Below, piece by piece: positions 16,208-24,165 of a DNA stretch of 64,000 nucleotides. Within the stretch, counting starts at the first letter, position 1, and the number at the start of each line of letters is the position of its first letter. The DNA lies in NCBI GenBank assembly GCA_002364325.1, contig DEXV01000008.1:3393-67392 (forward strand), written 5' to 3'. This DNA is from Gillisia sp. UBA3175. Its GTDB lineage: Bacteria > Bacteroidota > Bacteroidia > Flavobacteriales > Flavobacteriaceae. The notes beneath the pieces were generated by a model. The model was not told the origin of the DNA. It saw only the letters and a program-made list of their open reading frames with translations, and did not search any database. The translations under genes and the position numbers were made by a program.

Positions 16208-17680
16208 TCATTTCTTCATTTTCGATTTTGCATCCAGTATAGGTTTTTGAACCGTTTCTGAAACCTTCCATCCTGTAGCATACATCCATTTGGCCATTTT
16301 TGTTAGCTTATTAATATCTATTTTATCTGCCTCATCAGCCGGGGTATGATAATCTGGATGTAATAGAGTAGTAAAGAAAATTGAAGGAATATTGGTTTCT
16401 GCATAAGGCAGATGGTCGCTTCTATAATACCAAAATTCTGGATGATCTTCTGCATCCCAAGAAGTATCCACCTTAAATTTAGTTAATTCGTTATTTGCAC
16501 TCATCGCCATATTTACCAATTGAGTTGAATTTTTATGTGGTTCTATAGAGCCAAGTAAGGCAGCAGAATCCGGATCATTTCCTCCTATCATATCCCCATT
16601 TAAGACCGCTACAATATTTTCCTTTTTAACTGTTGGATGTTCTATAAAATAACGAGACCCCATTAATCCACGTTCCTCCGCCCCATGCCAAACAAAAAGA
16701 GCACTTCTCTTTCCTGGTTGTTTCGTATAAGCTCTGGCAATGGCAAGTATAGCAACACTCACCGATGCATTATCATCGGCACCATTCCAAATAGAATCTC
16801 CTTTAACAGGCTTCCCTATTCCGTCATGATCATGATGGGCACTAAAAAGAACATACTCTTCTTTTAATTTAGGATCTTTTCCTTCTGCTTTAGCTATTAC
16901 ATTTACAGATGGATATTCGAACTTATTTACTCTTATATTCGCTTTAAAAGTTGAATTTTCCTCTTTTAAGTCTTTTTCAAAAGATGGTGTTACTAGAAAA
17001 ACCGGGGTGTCATTTTTATCGTTTTTCCATTCACTTTCATTTAGCTCATATTTTCCTTCTTCAAATCCATGTCCAAAAAATCCAATTTCTGCATTCGCTG
17101 TAGAATCTGCAACAAAAATAATCGCAGAAACACCTTGGCGCTTTAAAGAAGTTGTTTGTTGGCGAATAGCTCCAAGAGCATACCTATATACCCATAGACT
17201 CATTCCTTCTGCCGGAAGTTTATCTGGCGGAAGTAATTTCATTGCTACTATTTTATTTTTTAAAATTAACGTGGTATCAGACAGAGAATTAAGCCATATA
17301 GGTTTCCCTTCTACACTAGTTTCCACGGGAGAAACTTGGTAGGCATCCTTCCATAATTTTACATTTTGTCCATTGATACTTATTTCACTATTGCTGGCTA
17401 CCGTAGTTCTGTAAAGTGGGAAAAACTGAAAATATGTTCCATTATCGCCGGCGGGTTTTAAACCGGCATCTTCGGCTCTTTTTGCCACCCAGGTCGCAGC
17501 ATTTAATTCATCAATAGTTCCTGCTCTTCTGCCGCGCATTTCATCGCTAGCTAAATAATAAATATCGCTTTTAAGATCTGCCTCTTTTATGGCAGAAAGT
17601 GCTGGAGCATTTTGTGCATAGGAGTAGGAAGTGATAATTCCTACTAATAATAAAAGATGAAAGTGATTATTTTTAATCAT
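16208..17680 (-). CDS. M28-family metallopeptidase (exported)
   Basis: The 490-residue protein has a signal peptide (HFHLLLLVGIITSYSYAQ) and an M28 zinc-peptidase domain. The metal and catalytic residues are recognisable: LFSAHHDHDGIG, WNGADDNASGV-type WNGADDNASV, WHGAEERGLMGS, LNGDMIGG and a late PSIFFTTLLHPDYHTPADEADKID. An inserted PA-like domain lies between residues about 100 and 260. The family includes aminopeptidases and glutamate carboxypeptidase-like enzymes; the protein probably releases N-terminal amino acids from peptides in the periplasm or outside the cell. It is transcribed away from the carotenoid operon, with 249 bp between the two start codons. Confidence 0.92.
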   Translation of the reverse strand: MIKNNHFHLLLLVGIITSYSYAQNAPALSAIKEADLKSDIYYLASDEMRGRRAGTIDELNAATWVAKRAEDAGLKPAGDNGTYFQFFPLYRTTVASNSEISINGQNVKLWKDAYQVSPVETSVEGKPIWLNSLSDTTLILKNKIVAMKLLPPDKLPAEGMSLWVYRYALGAIRQQTTSLKRQGVSAIIFVADSTANAEIGFFGHGFEEGKYELNESEWKNDKNDTPVFLVTPSFEKDLKEENSTFKANIRVNKFEYPSVNVIAKAEGKDPKLKEEYVLFSAHHDHDGIGKPVKGDSIWNGADDNASVSVAILAIARAYTKQPGKRSALFVWHGAEERGLMGSRYFIEHPTVKKENIVAVLNGDMIGGNDPDSAALLGSIEPHKNSTQLVNMAMSANNELTKFKVDTSWDAEDHPEFWYYRSDHLPYAETNIPSIFFTTLLHPDYHTPADEADKIDINKLTKMAKWMYATGWKVSETVQKPILDAKSKMKK

Positions 17681-17846
17681 AATTAAGAGTTTAAGATTGC
17701 TGAATTTAAAGAAAATAAAATAAAGGTTCGTCTTAAAAGGTTAAAACTACTTTACTAAACCTCGAATTAATTCGATCTATTCCAATTAAATCTTAGTAGA
17801 TATTCTTTTGGAAACTGGATTATTAGGATCTATTCTGTTTAATCTT

Positions 17847-17874
17847 TAATATTAAATATTAAACATTTAACATT
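17847..17874. repeat. Four tandem heptamers upstream of the CarH-like regulator gene
   Basis: Four consecutive 7-bp units, TAATATT, AAATATT, AAACATT, TAACATT, fit [T/A]AA[T/C]ATT. They occupy about 30-60 bp upstream of the putative -7 box of the regulator gene. They could be an operator or simply AT-rich sequence. Confidence 0.45.
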
Positions 17875-17904
17875 TCAATAGAAGTCTCTCGATGGGAATT
17901 TGTT

Positions 17905-17912
17905 TAGATTTG
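17905..17912 (+). promoter_or_regulatory. Probable -7 element of the carotenoid operon
   Basis: TAGATTTG matches TAnnTTTG and lies 17 bp before the ATG at 17930. No TTTG is present at -33, which would suit a regulated promoter. Confidence 0.45.
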
Positions 17913-17929
17913 TTCATCGATTAATTTTT

Positions 17930-18829
17930 ATGGAACAAATCAAGCAAAATTTTAGTATCAAGGATTTAGAAAATCTAAGCGGTATAAAGGCTCACACCAT
18001 TCGGATATGGGAAAAAAGATATAATATCCTAACTCCTAATAGAACAGAAACAAATATTAGAACCTACGATCTGGAAAACCTTCAGAAGATCTTGAATGTT
18101 ACATTTCTTAATGGTCACGGCTATAAGATCTCTAGAATTGCCAAACTATCTAATCCGGAAATAGGAAGTTTAGTGAAAAGCGTTGCAGCTACTGCAAGTG
18201 AGCAAAATAGAGCAATAAATTCATTTAAAATTGCGATGGTCAATTTTGATACAATTTTGTTTAACAGAACGTATTTGACGCTATTGGAATCTAAATCATT
18301 TAGAGAGATCTTTTTAGAAATATTTATCCCTCTATTGAATGAAATTGGCCTTCTGTGGCAAACAGATACCATTAATCCAGTTCATGAACATTTTTTAGTT
18401 GGACTAATTAAGCAAAAACTATATCTTAATATTGCACAATTAGAAGTTGACAATAGTTGTGAGGATGAGGAACTGTTTATTTTATTCCTTCCTGAGAATG
18501 AAGTTCACGATCTAGGTATCCTTTATTTAAATTATGAGCTCAATTTTCATAATAAGAGAACTATTTATCTTGGACCAAGTATGCCATTAAATGATATGAG
18601 ATATTTGTTAGAAATTCATCCCAATCCTAAATTTCTAAGTTATCTTACAGTCTTACCGATAGAGATTTCAGAATTCATAAAAGATTTTGATGAAACTCTT
18701 GGGAAGGATAAAAAAAGAGAACTAAATCTCTTTGGATTTAGAATTCAGAACACCGATCCTTCTTCCTTGCCTGAGCATGTTAAAATATATAAATCTATCC
18801 CAGAATTTGCTAATCAATTATCTTATTAA
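17930..18829 (+). CDS. MerR-family regulator with B12-binding domain (CarH/LitR-like photoreceptor)
   Basis: I start at 17930 (MEQIKQNFSIKDLENLSGIK), giving 299 residues; the longer frame begins upstream of the putative -7 box. An N-terminal MerR winged helix (KDLENLSGIKAHTIRIWEKR) is followed by a four-helix region with the Wx9EH motif (W143, E153, H154) and a cobalamin-binding-like domain with ExHxxG (E191, H193, G196). These are the residues by which CarH binds adenosylcobalamin and senses light. In CarH systems the B12-bound dark tetramer represses carotenoid genes and light releases it. The gene is directly followed by crtI (stop and start overlap, TAATG), so it probably autoregulates the whole operon. 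Confidence 0.88.
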   Translation: MEQIKQNFSIKDLENLSGIKAHTIRIWEKRYNILTPNRTETNIRTYDLENLQKILNVTFLNGHGYKISRIAKLSNPEIGSLVKSVAATASEQNRAINSFKIAMVNFDTILFNRTYLTLLESKSFREIFLEIFIPLLNEIGLLWQTDTINPVHEHFLVGLIKQKLYLNIAQLEVDNSCEDEELFILFLPENEVHDLGILYLNYELNFHNKRTIYLGPSMPLNDMRYLLEIHPNPKFLSYLTVLPIEISEFIKDFDETLGKDKKRELNLFGFRIQNTDPSSLPEHVKIYKSIPEFANQLSY

Positions 18830-20298
18830 TGGGTAACAAGATAAGTATCATAGGATCCGGATTCTCTTCTTTAGCTGCTTCATGTTATTTAGCTAAAGAA
18901 GGTAATGAGGTTAGCATTTATGAAAAGAATTCAACCTTAGGCGGGAGAGCGCGACAATTAATAATAGATGGATTTACTTTTGATATGGGTCCTTCTTGGT
19001 ACTGGATGCCAGATGTCTTTGAACGATTTTTTGCAGATTTCAATAAAAAACCATCAGATTATTACAATTTAGAAAAACTAGATCCGGCTTATAAAGTTTT
19101 CTTCGAAGATGGAAAATCTATAACTATCGAAGATACATTAGAAAAGATTTATATCGCCTTTGAGAACGAAGAAAAAGGAAGTGCCAAAAAACTGAAAAAA
19201 TTTATAGATCAAGCTCAAAGCAATTATAATATTGCCATTAAAGACCTGGTTTATCGCCCTGGAGTTTCCCCTTTAGAATTGGTTACTCCGGCTACAATAA
19301 AAAAAATAGGACAGTTCTTCAGCACCATCTCCAGAGATGTCCGTAAAGAATTCAAAAACGAATATCTTATTCAAATATTAGAATTTCCTGTTTTATTTCT
19401 GGGTGCAAAACCAAGTGACACTCCTTCGTTCTATAGTTTTATGAATTATGCCGATTTTGGATTAGGTACTTGGCATCCAAAAGGTGGAATGTATATGGTG
19501 ATAGCAGGAATGGTAGAGCTGGCAAAATCATTAGGAGTAAAGATGCACACCAATGCTTCAGTAGAAAAAATTAATTGCACGGAAGATGGACGCGCAATAA
19601 GCATCACAGTTAACGGAGAAATAATACCATCTCATGTGGTTCTCTGTGGATCTGATTATCATCACAGTGAAACATTATTGGAACCAAAATTTAGACAGTA
19701 TTCAGAAAAATATTGGGACAAGAAAACCTTTGCTCCATCTTCCTTGCTTTTCTACGTTGGCTTCAGTAAAAAGCTGAAAAATGTAGAGCATCATAACTTA
19801 TTTTTTGATGTGGATTTTCAAGCCCATGCAAGAGATATCTATGATGAGCCAAAATGGCCAGAGGAACCATTATTTTATGCCAATTTCACCTCTAAAACAG
19901 ATTCTAATACGGCACCAGAAAATTGTGAAAATGGTTTCTTCTTAATTCCATTAGCACCGGGAATAGAAGATACCAAAGAATTGAGAGAGCAATATTTTGA
20001 TAAGATCATTACAAGATTCGAAAAACTAACAAACCAGGAAGTTAAAAAATACGTTATATTTAAGGAGTCGTTTTGTGTAAACGATTTCATAAGTGAATAC
20101 AATAGTTACAAAGGAAATGCATATGGAATGGCCAATACGCTGCTTCAAACAGCTTTTCTAAGACCAAAATTAATGAGCAGCAAGGTTAAAGGCTTATTTT
20201 TCACCGGACAACTTACTGTGCCAGGCCCCGGAGTTCCACCGGCTCTAATTTCAGGGAAATTAGTGTCTGGACTTATTCAAAAGGAATTTATATTATGA
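18829..20298 (+). CDS. crtI: Phytoene desaturase
   Basis: The 489-residue flavoprotein has the N-terminal dinucleotide fold ISIIGSGFSSLAASCYLAKEG (as two segments either side of SGFSSLAA) with EKNSTLGGRA, and the C-terminal carotenoid-desaturase signature GLFFTGQLTVPGPGVPPALI. It converts phytoene to lycopene by successive FAD-dependent desaturations. The start codon overlaps the regulator stop (TAATG) and its stop overlaps the crtB start (ATGA), indicating tight translational coupling. Length is normal for bacterial CrtI. Relatives can be 3,4-desaturases, but the position in the operon favours phytoene desaturase. Confidence 0.94.
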   Translation: MGNKISIIGSGFSSLAASCYLAKEGNEVSIYEKNSTLGGRARQLIIDGFTFDMGPSWYWMPDVFERFFADFNKKPSDYYNLEKLDPAYKVFFEDGKSITIEDTLEKIYIAFENEEKGSAKKLKKFIDQAQSNYNIAIKDLVYRPGVSPLELVTPATIKKIGQFFSTISRDVRKEFKNEYLIQILEFPVLFLGAKPSDTPSFYSFMNYADFGLGTWHPKGGMYMVIAGMVELAKSLGVKMHTNASVEKINCTEDGRAISITVNGEIIPSHVVLCGSDYHHSETLLEPKFRQYSEKYWDKKTFAPSSLLFYVGFSKKLKNVEHHNLFFDVDFQAHARDIYDEPKWPEEPLFYANFTSKTDSNTAPENCENGFFLIPLAPGIEDTKELREQYFDKIITRFEKLTNQEVKKYVIFKESFCVNDFISEYNSYKGNAYGMANTLLQTAFLRPKLMSSKVKGLFFTGQLTVPGPGVPPALISGKLVSGLIQKEFIL

Positions 20299-21134
20299 AA
20301 TCAATATTTGACACTGTATCTCGCAGCTGCAGCAAAGCAGTAACCAATGCCTATAGCACTTCTTTTTCACTTGCTACCAAAATGTTGGCTCCCTCTATAA
20401 GACAGGATATTTACAACATTTATGGATTTGTAAGATTTGCAGATGAGATAGTAGATTCATTTCATGAATACAATAAAGAAGAACTTTTAACTGATTTTAC
20501 CACAGATCTTTATAAAGCAATAGATAAAAAGATAAGTTTAAATCCTATTTTAAATGCCTTTCAGGAAACCGTTCATAAATATGATATAAATCCGGCCTTG
20601 TATAATGCCTTTCTTAAAAGCATGAAATTGGATCTTCATAAATCTACCTATCTAACTCAAGAGGAGTATAAGGAATATATCTACGGAAGCGCAGATGTAG
20701 TGGGATTAATGTGCTTAAAGGTATTTGTGAAAGGAGATAACCAACGTTATGATGAATTAAAGTATTCTGCAATGAGACTTGGTTCTGCTTTTCAAAAAGT
20801 GAATTTCTTAAGAGATCTAAAAGCAGATTTTGAAGATCTAAGCAGAAGTTATTTTCCAGATACTAATCTTGCGGCATTAGATGAACTTAGCAAACAAAAA
20901 ATTATCTTCGAAATTGAAGAAGATTTCAAGGCTGGACTTTCTGGAATTGCCAAACTTCCAGTAGAAGCAAAATTTGGAGTTTACACCGCCTATATTTATT
21001 ACAGTAAATTACTAAATAAATTAAAAAAAGTTCCTTCCTTAGAGATCAAGAACAAACGAATAAGTGTTCCGACGTATCAAAAAGCAGGATTACTTGCAAA
21101 ATCTTACATCTCATATAGATTAAATTTAATATAA
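20295..21134 (+). CDS. crtB: Phytoene synthase
   Basis: The 279-residue protein carries both Asp-rich prenyl-diphosphate motifs: GFVRFADEIVDSFH near residue 47 and NFLRDLKADFEDLSRSYFP near 175-195. It joins two geranylgeranyl diphosphates to phytoene. It overlaps crtI by 4 bp and ends in TAATG, overlapping crtZ by 1 bp. No GGPP synthase (crtE) is in the operon, so the substrate must come from a prenyl transferase encoded elsewhere. Confidence 0.95.
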   Translation: MKSIFDTVSRSCSKAVTNAYSTSFSLATKMLAPSIRQDIYNIYGFVRFADEIVDSFHEYNKEELLTDFTTDLYKAIDKKISLNPILNAFQETVHKYDINPALYNAFLKSMKLDLHKSTYLTQEEYKEYIYGSADVVGLMCLKVFVKGDNQRYDELKYSAMRLGSAFQKVNFLRDLKADFEDLSRSYFPDTNLAALDELSKQKIIFEIEEDFKAGLSGIAKLPVEAKFGVYTAYIYYSKLLNKLKKVPSLEIKNKRISVPTYQKAGLLAKSYISYRLNLI

Positions 21135-21583
21135 TGAATATTATACTTTGGATAGTGATTTTTTTAGGCACCTTCTTAATTATGGAAGGTCTGGCTTGGT
21201 TTACACATAAATTTGTAATGCATGGTTTTCTTTGGAAACTTCATCAAGATCATCATAAAAAAGATCACAGCCACTGGTGGGAACGGAATGATCTTTTCTT
21301 TGTTTTTTATGCAATTGTAAGTATTAACTTTTTCCTGTTATGGAAATATGATGATCTTTGGATTGGATTACCTATTGGACTTGGAATCTTGGCATATGGC
21401 CTGGCCTATTTCACGGTACACGATATTTTTATTCATCAACGTTTTAAAATATTTAGAAATGCCAGCAACAGATATGCTAAAGGCGTTCGCAGAGCTCATA
21501 AAATGCATCATAAACATCTTGGGAAAGATGAAGGAGAATGTTTTGGGATGCTATGGGTACCTTTCAAATATTTCAAAAAGTAG
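21134..21583 (+). CDS. crtZ: Beta-carotene hydroxylase
   Basis: The 149-residue membrane protein has four hydrophobic segments and the histidine boxes of the CrtZ/fatty-acid hydroxylase fold: HKFVMH (H25, H30), HQDHH (H37, H40, H41), HDIFIH and HKMHHKH. It is a di-iron enzyme that adds 3-hydroxyl groups to beta-ionone rings, turning beta-carotene into zeaxanthin. It starts at the overlapping TAATG after crtB. It matches bacterial CrtZ in size. Confidence 0.93.
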   Translation: MNIILWIVIFLGTFLIMEGLAWFTHKFVMHGFLWKLHQDHHKKDHSHWWERNDLFFVFYAIVSINFFLLWKYDDLWIGLPIGLGILAYGLAYFTVHDIFIHQRFKIFRNASNRYAKGVRRAHKMHHKHLGKDEGECFGMLWVPFKYFKK

Positions 21584-21607
21584 ATCCTTAACCTTAATTC
21601 CAAACTT

Positions 21608-22747
21608 TTGACACCGCAAAATTTCGATTATATCATTATTGGTGGTGGATTGGCAGGACTTCAACTAGCATTGAGCTTTAGCGAAGATCCCTTTTTTAAA
21701 GACAAGCAAATTGCCATTATAGATCCCTCCTCTAAAAACACTAATGATAAAACTTGGTGCTTTTGGGAACAAGGTGCCGGAAAATGGGATAGCATTATTA
21801 CAAAATCTTGGGAAACCGGAAGATTCATTACACCGGATAAAAATATAAAATTAGCGCTTCAGCCATATTCATATAAAATGCTGAAGTCTTTAAACTTTTA
21901 CAATTACGCTAAGAGTAACTTGGAGCTAAATTCCAATTTCAGCTTCATATTAGATGAAATTAAAACATTAAATGAAGAAATTGGAATTGCTATTGGGAAA
22001 TCTAGTTCCTACAAAGCTTCTCATTTTTTTGATAGCAGAATTACTTCAAATTATTTAGAAGATACCCATTCCACCAAGATCTTCCAGCATTTTAAAGGTT
22101 ATGAAATTGAAGTGGAAACTCCTTTTTTCGATTCATCTGAATTTACAATGATGGATTTCAGGTTAAAATTTAAGGATAGTACCAGTTTTACATACGTCCT
22201 GCCCATTTCTTCAACAAAAGCTTTGGTAGAGTATACGTTTTTTACACCATTTCTAGTGGAAGAATCTATTTATAACGAATACCTGCAAACTTATTTGGAA
22301 AATATATTAAAGATTAAGGATTATAGAATCACGGAGACTGAAAAAGGAGTGATTCCTATGACAGATCATCCTTTTCATAAAGAAAGTACTGCAAATCTCA
22401 CCAAAATAGGAACAGCGGGTTCTTGGGTTAAAGGTTCTACCGGATATTCTTTTAAACATACAGAAAAGAAGGTAGCAGCTCTTATAAATAATTTAAAACA
22501 AGGAAATGCTCTTGAGCATAACTTGTTAAATAATAGGTCTAGATTTTATGATGCTATATTTCTGGATGTGTTAGCGAATAGGAATGATATGGGAGAACAA
22601 CTTTTCACCGATTTTTATTCAAAAAACAAGCCTCAGGATATTTTAAAATATTTAGATGAAGAAACTGGAATTAAGGAAGAGGTTAAAATAATGTGGAGCC
22701 TTTACCATCCTCAATTCATTAAATCATTCTTCAGAAAGTTATTCTAA
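21608..22747 (+). CDS. crtY: Lycopene beta-cyclase (TTG start)
   Basis: The 379-residue flavoprotein starts at a TTG codon 24 bp after crtZ; the translation TPQNFDYIIIGGGLAGLQLA begins at the expected place for CrtY. Further landmarks are NDKTWCFWE, FFDSSEFTMMDFR, and GSTGYSFKHTEKK. It cyclises the ends of lycopene to give beta-carotene. The TTG start is unusual among the neighbours, which all use ATG, and may lower its translation relative to crtZ. The stop codon lies inside the convergent tlpA-like gene (9 bp overlap). Together the operon predicts zeaxanthin as end product. Confidence 0.92.
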   Translation: MTPQNFDYIIIGGGLAGLQLALSFSEDPFFKDKQIAIIDPSSKNTNDKTWCFWEQGAGKWDSIITKSWETGRFITPDKNIKLALQPYSYKMLKSLNFYNYAKSNLELNSNFSFILDEIKTLNEEIGIAIGKSSSYKASHFFDSRITSNYLEDTHSTKIFQHFKGYEIEVETPFFDSSEFTMMDFRLKFKDSTSFTYVLPISSTKALVEYTFFTPFLVEESIYNEYLQTYLENILKIKDYRITETEKGVIPMTDHPFHKESTANLTKIGTAGSWVKGSTGYSFKHTEKKVAALINNLKQGNALEHNLLNNRSRFYDAIFLDVLANRNDMGEQLFTDFYSKNKPQDILKYLDEETGIKEEVKIMWSLYHPQFIKSFFRKLF

Positions 22748-23299
22748 CAACAATTTATCTATTGTCTTTCTAACGGCTTCGCTATTCCAATCTGCTGAAC
22801 CTACCTTCATTATAACAATTTGCCCAGACTTACTAATTAAATAGGTGGTTGGCAAAGTTGTACCATTTAAGGGTTCGGGAGCTTCACTTAAAGGCCTGTA
22901 GGCTGGAATACTATACTTCTTTCTATTCAAAAATCCTCTAACTGTTTCGTGATCTTCATTAGAAACAAATAGAAACTCGATCTTCTCCTTATAATCCCTA
23001 TACAACAATTCAAAACTTGGCATTTCTGCAATACAAGGAGGACACCAAGTAGCCCAGAAATTAACCAAGATTACCTCACCCTTTATATCTGTAAATTCTT
23101 TCCTTTCCTTATTGTTCTTTTCAAGTACCCAATTATAGTCTGCAATACTCTCTCTTTTTTCTTCTGAAGTTATAGAAGGACTAAAAGCCAGTATTTTATT
23201 TACAAAAATTTGAATGGGTTTACGAATGCCTGGAATGATCATGGCTAAAATTACTACCGCAATAATAATATTGGACCACTGATTTTTAAAAAGCTTCAT
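22739..23299 (-). CDS. TlpA-like thioredoxin-family protein
   Basis: The 186-residue protein has an N-terminal membrane anchor (about residues 9-27) and a periplasmic thioredoxin fold with the redox motif NFWATWCPPCIAEMPSF (WCPPC) and the cis-Pro loop TTLPTTYLI. Such TlpA/ResA-type proteins reduce disulfides in the envelope, often for cytochrome c maturation, but no cytochrome gene is nearby. It converges on crtY with a 9-bp overlap. A TAACTTTG element about 43 bp upstream (minus strand, 23349-23342) could be a -7 box. Confidence 0.9.
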   Translation of the reverse strand: MKLFKNQWSNIIIAVVILAMIIPGIRKPIQIFVNKILAFSPSITSEEKRESIADYNWVLEKNNKERKEFTDIKGEVILVNFWATWCPPCIAEMPSFELLYRDYKEKIEFLFVSNEDHETVRGFLNRKKYSIPAYRPLSEAPEPLNGTTLPTTYLISKSGQIVIMKVGSADWNSEAVRKTIDKLLLE

Positions 23300-23695
23300 T
23301 GCTATAAATTATCTTATAATTTTTAAATCTTCAGAAAAATTCAAAGTTAAGTTCTATTTACTAAGGGAACTAAGTTTTTTATTTATTTTGACAAGCCCGT
23401 ATTTAAAAATCTACGGAATTCTTTAATTTTCGTATCAATCATTTGAGGATCTATTTAATGGATAGGAATAACATACTTGAATTTAGTTTAGAGCAGAACA
23501 TTTACGCTTAAAAGCTACCTTAAAATCTGAAAGTTATATGATTACCGTTAATAATAATATTTTTAGTTTGCTATAAAACAATATTTAACCTTTATCTTTA
23601 TAATAGAAGCTTAATAAAATTTGAGACTTTAATTTATATTGTTTCAGCGATAAATTTGATTAAACGATTGTAGGGTGTCGAATAATCAGTTTTAT

Positions 23696-23731
23696 AAACT
23701 CGGAAAAATTTTCCGAGTTTATTATTTTTAA
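23696..23731 (+). terminator. Orphan terminator-like hairpin
   Basis: Nearly perfect 25-nt palindrome (AAACTCGG...CCGAGTTT) followed by ATTATTTTT. No gene lies within 390 bp on either side, so it might end a small RNA or be a relic. Confidence 0.45.
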
Positions 23732-24099
23732 GAAATAGAAACAGAAAAAAAATAACTGTTTTATTAAAATAAGTTTTTAGATTATTATTAATTAGAAAAG
23801 GATATAATGCATAATTTATTGTCTATTTTATTTCTTTTTATATACTTTAATTGCTAAATTCGCACTCTGAGTCACATTTGTGGCACTATGATTTTAAAAA
23901 CCCTACCTTCTAAAATCAGGAAATTCGAAAATTTCATTTTTTGAATATCTATTCTTTAACATTACAACACGTCCACTACACATTCGAAATTTTTGAAAGA
24001 GTTTTGCCTTTATATGTCATTTTTAAAATTAATTAAAAGGATAACTTGACTTCGAAAATTAGTAAGCTGTTAATAGTAGGGTATTAATGGTTAACTAAA

Positions 24100-24137
24100 G
24101 AACCCCGGAAATTAAATTTCCGGGGTTCGCTTTTTTA
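24100..24137. terminator. Strong hairpin after acn
   Basis: 12 bp stem 24100-24111/24117-24128 (GAACCCCGGAAA) with a 5-nt loop. The T-tract is better on the plus strand (GCTTTTTTA) than on the minus strand (CTTTAGTTAA), although the only adjacent gene, acn, is on the minus strand with its stop 38 bp to the right. Confidence 0.7.
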
Positions 24138-24165
24138 TAGTAAATAGAAGATGTCTTACAGACTC

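Larger units (their letters stand above)
23300..24165. other. 866 bp gap with two hairpins and no recognisable gene
   Basis: No open frame with family features and no tRNA are seen. It holds two inverted repeats, at 23696-23720 and 24100-24128. Both are followed by T-rich sequence on the plus strand although no plus-strand gene precedes them. TAAATTTG at 23651-23658 could be the -7 box of a short RNA ending at the first hairpin, but no TTTG sits at the right distance. Confidence 0.45.
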
